A stretch of 64,000 nucleotides of DNA from Alicyclobacillus tolerans. Its GTDB lineage: Bacteria > Bacillota > Bacilli > Alicyclobacillales > Alicyclobacillaceae. Shown piece after piece: positions 17,371 through 26,029 of this stretch. The position numbers and the translations under genes were made by a program. The stretch spans positions 1 through 64,000 of the forward strand of contig NZ_JAJFNK010000001.1 in the NCBI RefSeq assembly GCF_021739485.1. The letters run 5' to 3'. Below the pieces are notes generated by a model. It was not told where the DNA came from. It was given only the letters and a program-made list of their open reading frames with translations, and searched no databases. How positions within the stretch are numbered: the stretch's first letter is position 1; every line of letters starts with the position of its first letter.

Positions 17371-18609
17371 TTACACCGTTGCGTTTGTCTGTGCTGGAGT
17401 TGACCACTTCCCTGTGCCGTAGATGATTCCTCCGACCAGGTAGGAGGCGGCGACGACCAAGAAAAAAGCTGTGAATCCGAATCGGTTTACGATCAACGAC
17501 AGAGCGAGCGGCCACAATGCAGAAGCGGCAAACGTGATTCCGAAAAACAAACTGTACGCATTGGCGTGGTCGACGTGCGACGTAATGTCCGACACCAGGG
17601 TTTGCTCAACAGGGCTGTACCCATACACAAACAGGCCAAACGAAAGTAACAGGACGGTCAGAACCAAGGGGTTGACAGCGGCAAACAACGCCACGCAAAT
17701 CGATAAACCGCAGGCGCCGAAAAGCAAGAAACTGAGAAATTTAGACCGTTGAAAGCGGTCCGAGATTCGTCCGGAAAGCGCAGGACCGATGACGCTGGTC
17801 AAAGTGAAGACGGTAAAAAGGACGCCTGTTGACACCTTGCTGAAATGGAGTTGGTTCAGGAAGAACAATGGGAGGAACGTCTGTAAAATCCCGATCCCCT
17901 TTCCGCCCGCGGTCACGGACGCTGTTAGAATCAACCGACGAACTTGCGGATTTCTCAGCGGTGCGATAAACTCATTCCATTTCGAGGCACCGCTTTTCGA
18001 CTTTGCAGCCACCATTTCTGACGGAAGCGACGCAAATAACAACACCGCGACCGCGAATGCGGGCAGCGAAAACAAATACAGTGTGTCCCTCCATCCTACC
18101 AACGGGATTAGCACCGTGGCCAAGAGCGGCGACAAGACCGTCGCAATATTGGCGACGGCGAAGTGCGTAGCTTGTGCAGAACCGCGGCGTTTTTTGTTAA
18201 ACCACTTGCTGAGCATCGCGCTGGCGATGGGGTGATGAGGACTGGCAGCCACTTGACCCAAGGTGACAACCCCAGTCAATTCGACATAGTTATGGACCAA
18301 TCCGCACAATCCTGTACCTAATCCCACTCCGATGTTCTCGTACGCGATGAGGTCCCGGCCGGAAACGTACTTGGCCACAGTCCCCCATATGCCTTGAAGT
18401 AGTCCGCCAATCAACCGTGTAATAGTCAACATCGTCCCGAGTTCGACATAACCGAAACCCATCGACTTCATAAGCAAAGGATAGACCAAAGGCAAGACGG
18501 CGCCTCGCATGTGTGTAATGGCATGGCCGATGCTCAGAACGCTCAACCTCCACTTGGCTTCAAGCGGTTTCTCATCCGACAAATACGTGACATCCGTTGA
18601 TGTGGACAT
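17371..18609 (-). CDS. MFS transporter
   Basis: About 412 residues, 12 hydrophobic segments. The sequence RGAVLPLVYPLLMKSMGFGY opens helix 1-2 and GRISDRFQRSKFL is a motif A-like loop in the second half. The ATG at 18609 gives a normal N-terminus; a GTG at 18621 is an alternative. Two tandem copies of a 15-base repeat containing GAAAGGAAAGT lie immediately upstream and may serve as ribosome binding sites. It converges with the preceding MFS gene and is divergent from the second tctC, sharing the intergenic region that holds operator site C. Confidence 0.85.
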   Translation of the reverse strand: MSTSTDVTYLSDEKPLEAKWRLSVLSIGHAITHMRGAVLPLVYPLLMKSMGFGYVELGTMLTITRLIGGLLQGIWGTVAKYVSGRDLIAYENIGVGLGTGLCGLVHNYVELTGVVTLGQVAASPHHPIASAMLSKWFNKKRRGSAQATHFAVANIATVLSPLLATVLIPLVGWRDTLYLFSLPAFAVAVLLFASLPSEMVAAKSKSGASKWNEFIAPLRNPQVRRLILTASVTAGGKGIGILQTFLPLFFLNQLHFSKVSTGVLFTVFTLTSVIGPALSGRISDRFQRSKFLSFLLFGACGLSICVALFAAVNPLVLTVLLLSFGLFVYGYSPVEQTLVSDITSHVDHANAYSLFFGITFAASALWPLALSLIVNRFGFTAFFLVVAASYLVGGIIYGTGKWSTPAQTNATV

Positions 18610-18619
18610 GGGGTTATTC

Positions 18620-18649
18620 ACTTTCCTTTCATTTACTTTCCTTTCATTT
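18620..18649. repeat. Tandem 15-bp repeat at MFS translation start
   Basis: ACTTTCCTTTCATTT occurs twice in a row. On the minus strand each copy reads AAATGAAAGGAAAGT, so the Shine-Dalgarno-like AAAGGA is duplicated just before the minus-strand MFS gene. A third, degenerate copy follows. Confidence 0.6.
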
Positions 18650-18764
18650 GCTTTGCTTTAATTCATTTCAAAAGAGTTTTGCTTGCCTCTAGGATAATCG
18701 CAGCCCAGGTCTGCGGGGCGGTTCGATTCTCATATGCGGAAAACGAGGCGAACTTTTATGTTTT

Positions 18765-18818
18765 GTGTTCCGCATGAAAGAAACGGCCAGCAATTGTCGT
18801 TTTGCGCCGCCCTATACT
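18765..18818 (+). promoter_or_regulatory. IclR-type operator and promoter (site C) of second tct operon
   Basis: TGTTCC (18766) - N7 - AGAAAC is followed by TATACT at 18813, again exactly 47 bases from operator start to -10 start. This lies about 190 bases before tctC-2. The leader between the predicted start site and tctC-2 is about 185 bases long. Confidence 0.65.
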
Positions 18819-19009
18819 AAGAACATCGTAGAACCAACTCTCTCAAGTGTATGGGTACGCATGGTACAAAATTTATTCAGAATAGCTAGAACCATCTGAC
18901 ATATGGACTGTGGAGGTGAAGCATCTGCACTCAAGTCGACGCAAGGCGTCGGCAGATCCGAATTCGCCGCGGGACCAAACGACCGCGGTTTCGTGAAAGA
19001 GGGGGCGTC

Positions 19010-20101
19010 ATGAAGAAGAAAAGTAAATGGCTGGCGGGAGGGATATCGGTTCTGACCCTCGTCGCACTCGCGGCAGGCTGCGGAACCGCCAACACGGCCA
19101 GCACGTCAAGTAACACGATAAGTACAAGCAATGCGGCGACGGGAAATGGCACCGCATCAAGCCAATCGACAGCAGGATTTTTTAAAGGAAAGACGATGCA
19201 AATCATCGTACCTTACGGACCTGGGGGCGGCTATGACCAATGGGCGCGGCTGCTGGCGCCGTACCTGGAAAAGGAGCTTGGGCTGGCTAAAGTCGAAGTC
19301 GTCAACAAGCCCGGCGGCGGTGGATTGGTTGGCACGAACGAGATCTACGCAGCTAAACCCGATGGGCTGACCATTGGCGACACGAATGCCGGAGGCGACG
19401 TATTTGACCAAATTGACAACGCGCCGGGGATGAACTTCGATGTCACCAAGATGAGTTGGATTGGACGTCCGGACAATGACCCGCATGTTATTGCAGTTCA
19501 TACCAACGGCAAATACCAGTCTTTCATGGACCTAGTCCACGCGACCAAGACCATTAAGGCGCTAGCGACTGGCAAAGGCAGTTCAGATTATAACGCAGCC
19601 GTGATTACGTACAACGCTTTCAAAGTTCCATATACGATGGTGGCCGCGTTCAGCGGCAGCAAAGCGGAGAAGGCTGCATTTTTGAGCGGAAACGGGGACA
19701 CGGTTTCACTGTCGGCGTCGGACATTGCCCAAATTTCCAAACAAGCCAAGGTGGTTATCCTAGAATCTACTAAGTCGTTTGCAAAACTGCCGAATGTACC
19801 TACCGTGATCCAACTGGCTAAACAGGACGGCCTAAGTCAAAGTACCATCCAGGCATTGACGGCCATGACAGGCATCATGGACCTCGGGCATGCGTTCGTG
19901 GGGCCGCCGGGGATTCCGGCAGACCGCCTGGCACTGCTGCAAAAGGCTTTCCAACAAGCCTTGCAAGACCCTTCGTTCCTCGCCGAGGCGAAAAAGGCCA
20001 AACTTTATGTCGGATACGACTCGGGTTCTGACTTGGCACAAATCGCACAGAATGCGATGGGGAACGCGAGTGAGCTAAAACCGCTGCTTCAGGCGAAGTA
20101 G
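19010..20101 (+). CDS. tctC: TctC-family solute-binding lipoprotein (second set)
   Basis: A 363-residue binding protein. Lipobox LAAGC lies near residue 24, followed by a long Ser/Thr/Asn linker. The binding motif IIVPYGPGGGYDQWARLL begins near residue 65, then NKPGGGGLVGTNEIYAAKPD. AGAGGGGG lies upstream of the ATG. It heads the second tct operon, which continues through cupins into the aromatic decarboxylase. The binding-loop sequence differs from the first TctC (GGGYDQWAR against GGDFDTTAR), so the two systems probably import different acids. Confidence 0.93.
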   Translation: MKKKSKWLAGGISVLTLVALAAGCGTANTASTSSNTISTSNAATGNGTASSQSTAGFFKGKTMQIIVPYGPGGGYDQWARLLAPYLEKELGLAKVEVVNKPGGGGLVGTNEIYAAKPDGLTIGDTNAGGDVFDQIDNAPGMNFDVTKMSWIGRPDNDPHVIAVHTNGKYQSFMDLVHATKTIKALATGKGSSDYNAAVITYNAFKVPYTMVAAFSGSKAEKAAFLSGNGDTVSLSASDIAQISKQAKVVILESTKSFAKLPNVPTVIQLAKQDGLSQSTIQALTAMTGIMDLGHAFVGPPGIPADRLALLQKAFQQALQDPSFLAEAKKAKLYVGYDSGSDLAQIAQNAMGNASELKPLLQAK

Positions 20102-20135
20102 TCTTTCTGCCCGGTCTGTGCGGGGAGGTGTTTGA

Positions 20136-21668
20136 GTGTTATCGGCTCTATTGGCTGGGCTGTCCTCACTGCTTACGGTGAAGGGATTGCTGTTCTTGCT
20201 GTTAGGTTCCTTGCTCGGTACGATTGTCGGAACCATTCCGGGACTCGGCGGCGCCGTCCTGTTGACGATGTTGTTGCCGTTCATCTACGGCATGCCGGTC
20301 ATTCCGGCTCTCAGTCTGCTCTTGGCTGCACATACAGGCATTTACTTCAGTGGTTCCATTACGGCGATTTTGCTGAATACGCCGGGCGCTCCGGAATCTG
20401 CGGCTACAACGTTTGACGGCTATGCGATGACCAAACAGGGTAAGGCACCCAGGGCGCTCGGTATTTCGGCGGTATCGACCACCATCGGCGGTTGGATCGG
20501 CGTAGCACTGCTTCTGATTGTCATTCCATTGATGTTTCAGCTCATTAAGTTGTTCCAGCCCTCGGAGTATTTGATGCTGGCCATTTTGGCGATTGTCCTA
20601 ATTGGGCAAATGCGGTCCGGGTCGTTGACCAAAGGGCTGCTGTCAGGCCTGTTCGGGCTCATGATCTCGTTTGTTGGATACGACCCAATCACGGGCGTGC
20701 AGCGATTTACGTTCAACCTGTTGGCGTTGTACAACGGCTTTAGCATCACAGCTGTCGCATTGGGGTTGTTTGCATTTGCCGAAATGTTTCATCTTTACTC
20801 GGCGATTCGCCCCGCGTCTCAAGGCGCAAAATTGGAAATCAAGGGAAATGTGCCTGGATCCCGTGTTGTGGATGGAGTCCGGGACGTGTTTAAACACCCG
20901 TGGCTGATGATTCGATCGGCGATTCTTGGCACACTGCTGGGGGTCGTCCCCGGCATCGGAGGTGTGGCCGCAAACTTTATTTCCTACGGCCAAGCGCTAA
21001 AAACCTCCAAGCACCCGGAAAAGTTCGGTACGGGGATTCCGGAGGGTATTATTGCGCCTGAGTCTTCGTCGATTTCAAAAGAAGCTGGAAACCTCATTCC
21101 GACTGTGGCACTCGGAGTCCCCGGGGGTGTGGGAATGGCCGTCTTGATGAGCGGGTTCACGATTCTGGGCATCGTACCGGGGCCGACCATGTTGACCAAC
21201 CATTTGGATGCAGTCTTTGCAATGGCGTTGGTGATTGCCATTGGGAGTTTGGTGTCGAGCGCGATGGGCCTTGGAATTGCGCCGTATTTGGCAAAGGTAA
21301 GTCAGGTCCAGGGACAGGTCCTCGTTCCATTTATCCTGGCACTTGGAACGCTGGGCGTATATGCGGCGGACCGCAGCGTCGGGCAAGTCGCAGCCCTGCT
21401 GGGATTTGGTTTAGTCGGGTTGATGATGAAGCGGTTTCACTATTCGATTCCTGCCGCGATGATTGGCTACATTCTAGGCGGAGTTGCGGAAAAAAACCTT
21501 TACCTCGTTCAGCAGTTGCAGGGATGGAGCATCTTCGAACGCCCGTTGACAGATTTCATGGTCGTCATAATTCTGGCGCTGGTCATCGGTCCGTACATCC
21601 GTCGGCACAAGAAGGTTGCAGAACCACTGAGCGAGCGGGAGGTTGAGCCGGGGGGTGCAAAGCTGTGA
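20136..21668 (+). CDS. tctA: TctA membrane subunit (second set)
   Basis: A 510-residue, multi-helix protein with both TctA glycine motifs, GTIPGLGGAVLL and GVVPGIGGVAANF, and the SGSITAILLNTPGAPESAA segment. The GTG start has GGGGAGGTG upstream. It overlaps the next gene, tctB, by four bases. It is as long as the first TctA but clearly diverged from it, so this is not a recent tandem duplication. Confidence 0.96.
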   Translation: MLSALLAGLSSLLTVKGLLFLLLGSLLGTIVGTIPGLGGAVLLTMLLPFIYGMPVIPALSLLLAAHTGIYFSGSITAILLNTPGAPESAATTFDGYAMTKQGKAPRALGISAVSTTIGGWIGVALLLIVIPLMFQLIKLFQPSEYLMLAILAIVLIGQMRSGSLTKGLLSGLFGLMISFVGYDPITGVQRFTFNLLALYNGFSITAVALGLFAFAEMFHLYSAIRPASQGAKLEIKGNVPGSRVVDGVRDVFKHPWLMIRSAILGTLLGVVPGIGGVAANFISYGQALKTSKHPEKFGTGIPEGIIAPESSSISKEAGNLIPTVALGVPGGVGMAVLMSGFTILGIVPGPTMLTNHLDAVFAMALVIAIGSLVSSAMGLGIAPYLAKVSQVQGQVLVPFILALGTLGVYAADRSVGQVAALLGFGLVGLMMKRFHYSIPAAMIGYILGGVAEKNLYLVQQLQGWSIFERPLTDFMVVIILALVIGPYIRRHKKVAEPLSEREVEPGGAKL

Positions 21669-22264
21669 AAACGGTACAGGGTGAGTTGTTCGTCGATGTC
21701 GCGTGGGTGGCGGGGTCTGCGTGGTACATCGCAATGTCGTTGCATTATCCGCCTGCTGGGCGATTGATTCCCCTTGTTGTCGGTGTTACTTCACTGATTG
21801 TGGGCGGGGTCCAGTTAACTGGGAACTTTGTGCCGGCCATGAGAAGGTTCACGCACGACCGGAAAAATGCCGCCGGATTCCAACGGCCCGCACTGGGTGC
21901 CAGCCGTCGCAAACAGCAGGTAGCGCAACAAGTCGCAATTCCCGCTCAACAAGCGGTGCTGCAGCAGCCGCACTTAACAGCGGACCAAGCCGGTGCTGCA
22001 AGATTGGAATCTGAAGCAGACACAAGCGAGACCGTCCGCCAATGGCGGGCCATTCTATGGGCAGCTGGACTGATCGCAGGCATTTTTGTCCTAGGATTTG
22101 TCGCCGCCATTCCGTTGTTCTTTCTCGCGTACTTCTTGGTGCAAAAGAGCCAGAGAAATTGGAAACTGGCCGTGGTTTCCGCGGTAGTGATGGGTTTATT
22201 GACGTACGGCGTGTTTGATCAAATTCTGGGTCTGCAACTGTATAACGGTCTTTTGTTTTCCTAG
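21665..22264 (+). CDS. tctB: TctB membrane subunit (second set)
   Basis: A 199-residue protein with four membrane segments in the TctB pattern. The GTG start overlaps the tctA stop (GTGA). A polar, Gln/Ala-rich insert of about 60 residues (roughly 60-118) sits between helices 2 and 3, larger than in the first TctB. Function as the small partner of TctA is inferred from order and topology, as sequence conservation is weak. Confidence 0.82.
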   Translation: MKTVQGELFVDVAWVAGSAWYIAMSLHYPPAGRLIPLVVGVTSLIVGGVQLTGNFVPAMRRFTHDRKNAAGFQRPALGASRRKQQVAQQVAIPAQQAVLQQPHLTADQAGAARLESEADTSETVRQWRAILWAAGLIAGIFVLGFVAAIPLFFLAYFLVQKSQRNWKLAVVSAVVMGLLTYGVFDQILGLQLYNGLLFS

Positions 22265-22289
22265 CGGAGGTTTTCGCTGCGGCTGTTGA

Positions 22290-22325
22290 GCTGTTCGGCG
22301 ACTAACTGTACGCCAATTGAACAGC
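22290..22325. other. Intergenic hairpin between tctB-2 and first cupin
   Basis: GCTGTTC-GGCG pairs with CGCC-AATT-GAACAGC. There is no T run, so it is more likely an RNA stability or processing element, or a regulator site, than a terminator. Confidence 0.45.
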
Positions 22326-22349
22326 GGATGTTTGTGAGGAGGAATTTAG

Positions 22350-22886
22350 ATGGGAACAGAGTCGCATTACCACAGTAAAAAAGACAGGGTGTTCGTTCGC
22401 GCCATAGCGGGTGAATACAACTTAAAAACGGAATTGGCGCGTCTGCGTTCCTTACCTCGTGTGCGGCGCGGCGACGAAATCAAGTTTCTGGACGGCCCGC
22501 AAACGTTTAGCAAGCACTATGTAGAGCCAGTGGATGGACTTGGGCAGACGCTGCACATCCACCTCGAAGAGTATGCGCCTGGTGGCAAGTCGCAAAAACA
22601 TGGCCACGTCAACGAAGCCGCATTCTACATTTTGGACGGCAGAGGGTTTGAAATTCACGATGGCGTGCGCTACGACTGGGAAGCGGGGGATGTTGCCATT
22701 GTGCACAACAACTGTGTGCATCAGCACAACAATGCCGACCCGGAAAAGCCTGCGCGCGCATTGGTCATCAAGACCAAGCCGATGTACATGTTTATGAACA
22801 TGTTGTTCCAAAAGACGGTTATTCCCCGGCCGACTGAACCAACGGAACATGGCCACGGGTTTGTCCCCAGACAAGACGAAAACTAA
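22350..22886 (+). CDS. Cupin-domain protein
   Basis: A 178-residue single-cupin protein. Motif 1 residues are in GKSQKHGHVNEAAFYILDG (His, His, Glu) and motif 2 in GDVAIVHNNCVHQHNN (His), so a metal site is complete. GAGGAGGAAT lies upstream. It is the fourth gene of the tct-2 operon and is followed by a second cupin. Small cupins in aromatic pathways can be dioxygenases, isomerases or decarboxylases; I cannot choose. The metal could be Fe, Mn or Ni. Confidence 0.85.
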   Translation: MGTESHYHSKKDRVFVRAIAGEYNLKTELARLRSLPRVRRGDEIKFLDGPQTFSKHYVEPVDGLGQTLHIHLEEYAPGGKSQKHGHVNEAAFYILDGRGFEIHDGVRYDWEAGDVAIVHNNCVHQHNNADPEKPARALVIKTKPMYMFMNMLFQKTVIPRPTEPTEHGHGFVPRQDEN

Positions 22887-22950
22887 GCGTTTCTATTTTT
22901 GCGTTATACAGCATTGGGTGAATTTCGTGATTGGATTGGAGGAAATAAGT

Positions 22951-23547
22951 ATGGCGTGGGGAGAAGCGAAAGTCTGGAATCAGGGTGACCGTACCTTGTC
23001 ATTTTACCAGGAGACGTTGACCGACGCGGCGGAACGGCCAAAGCGCGACCAAGACCGCAAGAAAATCGTCAAACCTTGGGAAATGCCATGGGAACTGGCT
23101 CCGCAAGGGATTTTGAAGCACATGATCAACGAGAAAATGAACACCCGTATGGAAACCGTCGACGTGTACATGCAGATTATTCCCCCAGGCAGCCGTTCCG
23201 GCAAACACCGTCATTTGGCGGAAGAATGTTTGTACGTTGTCGAAGGCCAGGGCTACGACTTGCACCAGGATTGCGATGTTGAAATTACCGATACGTATCA
23301 CTGGAGGCCTCAAGACGAGGTGAAGCGTTTTGAGTGGAAGGCTGGGGACGTCATTTACATTCCGCCCAATACGATTCACCAGCATTTCAATGCAAATCCC
23401 GACCGTCCGGCGAGGTTGGTCTCAGCCATCAACCGCATCTACAAATATTCGGGGTTGAACGACTTGGAACAGTTGGAGAATGCTCCCGAGTATCAACCCG
23501 ACAAAAAGTTAGACGCGGAGGCTGTTTCGGAGTTGCTGAAAAAGTAG
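22951..23547 (+). CDS. Cupin-domain protein
   Basis: A 198-residue cupin. Motif 1 is in GSRSGKHRHLAEECLYVVEG and motif 2 in GDVIYIPPNTIHQHFN. The ATG at 22951 follows TTGGAGGAAATAAGT; an upstream in-frame codon overlapping the preceding gene has no binding site. It pairs with the cupin just before it but is only distantly similar, so the two may form a heteromer or act on successive substrates. The C-terminal 40 residues are charged and helical. Confidence 0.86.
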   Translation: MAWGEAKVWNQGDRTLSFYQETLTDAAERPKRDQDRKKIVKPWEMPWELAPQGILKHMINEKMNTRMETVDVYMQIIPPGSRSGKHRHLAEECLYVVEGQGYDLHQDCDVEITDTYHWRPQDEVKRFEWKAGDVIYIPPNTIHQHFNANPDRPARLVSAINRIYKYSGLNDLEQLENAPEYQPDKKLDAEAVSELLKK

Positions 23548-23564
23548 GCAGGGGGCAGCGCCTG

Positions 23565-23789
23565 GTGAAAAATGGACTCAAAAGCATAGAAAAAGGAAAA
23601 ATTGTCGCAATTTTTGGCTATCGGGAGGATGGCAAATGGAAGGCCCAACAACTGCGCCGTGAGGGCGTGAAAGTGGTTTTTGGAATCCGGCGCGATCGCG
23701 ATGAGTGGGATGCTGCGCACCAGGATGGTGAAGACGTGTTATCCCCTGAAGAAGCGGCGCGGATCGCTGATATCATTCAGGTTTGGTGA
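23565..23789 (+). CDS. Small protein resembling the N-terminal part of ketol-acid reductoisomerase (74 aa)
   Basis: The product contains KGKIVAIFGYREDGKWKAQQ, then LRREGVKVVFGIRR, WDAAHQDGEDV and EEAARIADIIQVW. In the same order and spacing, ketol-acid reductoisomerase (IlvC) has its beta-strand plus GYGSQGHA loop, NLRDSGVDVVVGLR, W-AA-DGF-V and AA-ADVVM. Only this N-terminal stretch is present; the rest of the NADPH domain and the whole knotted catalytic domain are missing, and the glycine loop is altered. GTG start with AGGGGG upstream. It lies between cupin genes and the dihydroxyphthalate-decarboxylase-like gene. Function unknown. Confidence 0.75.
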   Translation: MKNGLKSIEKGKIVAIFGYREDGKWKAQQLRREGVKVVFGIRRDRDEWDAAHQDGEDVLSPEEAARIADIIQVW

Positions 23790-23825
23790 CGCTTTTATGG
23801 ACTGCCAATGCTCGGAGGTGAGTTT

Positions 23826-24818
23826 ATGGCCAAGTTGTCTTTGTCGTTTGCCTGCTGGAATTACGACCGCGTCGCTGCGCTTGTGGATGGCACCGTGCCT
23901 GTGCGCGGCGTAGAACTGAATCCGCTCATCATGGAGGTCGAAGAGACATTTTGGCGCATGATGCGCCACCAGGAGTTCGATGTCGCTGAACTGTCGTTGT
24001 CGTCCTATTTAATTGCCCGGGACCGAGGCAAGCCTCGGTTTACAGCCATCCCGGTATTTTTATCGAGGTCCTTTCGGCATTCGGGCATTTTCGTAAACAC
24101 CCACGCCGGCATCGAACGGCCGGAGGATTTGCGAGGAAAGCGAATCGGCATTCCGGAGTATCAGTTGACGGCGTGCCTTTGGATTCGCGGTATCCTGCAG
24201 CACGAATACGGGATTCACCCAACGGATGTGAATTGGTTTGTCGGTGGAGAAGAGACCCCAGGCCGCGTAGAAAAAGTGGCTTTGGATTTGCCGGATGACG
24301 TGAAGATTTCCCCCATCGACGAAAACGCGACATTAAACCAAATGCTTGAAACCGGGGAACTCGACGCGTTCATTGGACCGCGGTCGCCGTCTTCGTTTCA
24401 AAACGGATCGCCTCATGTCCAGCGCCTGTTTCCGAATTACATGGAAGAAGAACAGCGTTACTTTGAACGAACGGGGATTTTTCCAATTATGCACGTAGTG
24501 GCCGTCAAGGACGAGATTCTCGAACGCCATCCTTGGGTCGCCATGAACCTGTTTCAAGCCCTGCTCGCAGCCAAAGAGGCAGTCTATGCAGGGTTTCGTC
24601 AAACAGCGGCCCTCAAAGTCACCCTGCCTTGGCTGACGGCCGAAGTCGAACGCACCGAGCGGATCATGGGCAAGGACTTTTGGCCGTATGGAATCCAACC
24701 GAACCGCAAGACTCTGCAGGCTGCTGTGGATTACTCCTATGAACAAGGATTGATTAAGAGGCGGCTGGAAATCGAGGAACTTTTTGCGACTTCGACGTTG
24801 GAGTCGTACATTATCTGA
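23826..24818 (+). CDS. 4,5-dihydroxyphthalate decarboxylase-family protein
   Basis: A 330-residue protein with the periplasmic-binding-protein-like fold used by 4,5-dihydroxyphthalate decarboxylase (Pht5/PhtD type). Typical segments are LSLSFACWNYDRVAALVDG, VEETFWRMMRHQEFDVAELS, FRHSGIFVNT, GIPEYQLTACLWIRGIL and DFWPYGIQPNR. There is no signal peptide, so it is cytoplasmic, unlike transport proteins of this fold. ATG at 23826 with GGAGGTG upstream. The reaction in the reference family is decarboxylation of 4,5-dihydroxyphthalate to protocatechuate. The exact substrate here is inferred from family and from the oxygenase encoded downstream. Confidence 0.85.
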   Translation: MAKLSLSFACWNYDRVAALVDGTVPVRGVELNPLIMEVEETFWRMMRHQEFDVAELSLSSYLIARDRGKPRFTAIPVFLSRSFRHSGIFVNTHAGIERPEDLRGKRIGIPEYQLTACLWIRGILQHEYGIHPTDVNWFVGGEETPGRVEKVALDLPDDVKISPIDENATLNQMLETGELDAFIGPRSPSSFQNGSPHVQRLFPNYMEEEQRYFERTGIFPIMHVVAVKDEILERHPWVAMNLFQALLAAKEAVYAGFRQTAALKVTLPWLTAEVERTERIMGKDFWPYGIQPNRKTLQAAVDYSYEQGLIKRRLEIEELFATSTLESYII

Positions 24819-24839
24819 ACTATCGGGTCAAGGGGGGTG

Positions 24840-25997
24840 ATGGCCCTGTCAGAAACTGTACTGGCAGCCGTCGCGGTGTCGTCTAAAAAAACCGAATTGC
24901 GCGAACTACAAGTTCCAGAAATTCCGGCAGATGCAGGGTTGCTGCAAGTTGAAGTCGTAGGTGTATGCGGCACCGATGTCGCCAATTATGCGCACATTCA
25001 AGAGCCGAGAATCCTCGGACACCACGTGATTGGGTTCGTCGACAAAATTGGGCGGGAAGCAGCACGGCGGTGGGGCGTCAAAGAAGGGGACCGCGTTGCG
25101 ATGGAAGAGTACATTCCGTGTGGCCAATGCGGGGAATGTCGCCGGGGAAGGTATCGCGCGTGCCGGTTTACGGACTCTCATTTGGGAGGACTGCGCTACG
25201 GAAATACGCCGCTTCACGTGCCGCCTGCATTGTGGGGAGGATTTGCACAGTACATGTACTTGCACCCGAATGCAGTCCTTCACTCTATGCCTTTGCACGT
25301 CCTGCCGGTGGAAGCAGCCTTGACGCTGCCTTTAGCCAACGGGTTTGAGTGGATGGCGATCGAATGCGGTGTGAGTTTCGGACAAACGGTCGTTGTTCAA
25401 GGTCCCGGACAGCAAGGCCTGGCGTGTGTGCTAGCTGCCAAAGCGCTGGGCGCGCGCGTCATTGTTGCAGGGCGCGAAACCAGCCGCCGGCGTTTGGAAC
25501 TCGCCAAAGCCATTGGAGCGGATGAAGTCGTCAACGTCAGCCGTGAAAACCTCATCGAGCGCGTCAGCCAATTGACCTCTGGAAGGCTTGCAGATGTCGT
25601 CATTGATGTGACGTCGAGCGGAGCAGGACCTGTGCTGCAGTCTATAGAGGCTGTGAAGCGAGGGGGTGTTGTTGCGTTGGCAGCGTATAAGCATCAAACC
25701 ATTGCGGACTTCGACATTGATCGGATTGTGGCGAAGTCTTTGTCGGTCAGGGGGCTGAGAGGGCACAGTCATCGCTCGGTGGAAATGGCGGTCAACTGCA
25801 TTGCTTCCGGGGTGTTTCCGATGCATGTGCTTAACTCCCATAACTACTCGCTGCACCAAACGGATGCGGCACTTCGCACGGCAGGGGGAGAGGGGGAATC
25901 CAACCCGCTCCTGGTCGCGGTCTCCCCATTCGAAAACAGGAATGGTCCAAGCGAATTCGCGAAGCGCGAATCCACGAACGTTTATAGAAAGGAATGA
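24840..25997 (+). CDS. Zinc-dependent alcohol dehydrogenase (MDR family)
   Basis: About 385 residues. The catalytic zinc loop is GVCGTD with a later GHHVIG, the structural zinc site is CGQCGECRRGRYRAC near residue 100, and the Rossmann segment reads VVVQGPGQQGLACVLAAKALG. These mark a medium-chain NAD(P)-dependent dehydrogenase. The start is either ATG 24840 or the overlapping GTG 24837; both lie close to AAGGGGGG. It is the last gene of the tct-2 operon and could oxidise a dihydrodiol or hydroxymethyl intermediate. Classical phthalate dihydrodiol dehydrogenases belong to other families. Confidence 0.88.
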   Translation: MALSETVLAAVAVSSKKTELRELQVPEIPADAGLLQVEVVGVCGTDVANYAHIQEPRILGHHVIGFVDKIGREAARRWGVKEGDRVAMEEYIPCGQCGECRRGRYRACRFTDSHLGGLRYGNTPLHVPPALWGGFAQYMYLHPNAVLHSMPLHVLPVEAALTLPLANGFEWMAIECGVSFGQTVVVQGPGQQGLACVLAAKALGARVIVAGRETSRRRLELAKAIGADEVVNVSRENLIERVSQLTSGRLADVVIDVTSSGAGPVLQSIEAVKRGGVVALAAYKHQTIADFDIDRIVAKSLSVRGLRGHSHRSVEMAVNCIASGVFPMHVLNSHNYSLHQTDAALRTAGGEGESNPLLVAVSPFENRNGPSEFAKRESTNVYRKE

Positions 25998-26029
25998 AAA
26001 ATACCCGGTTAGCGAAACCGGTGAAAATA

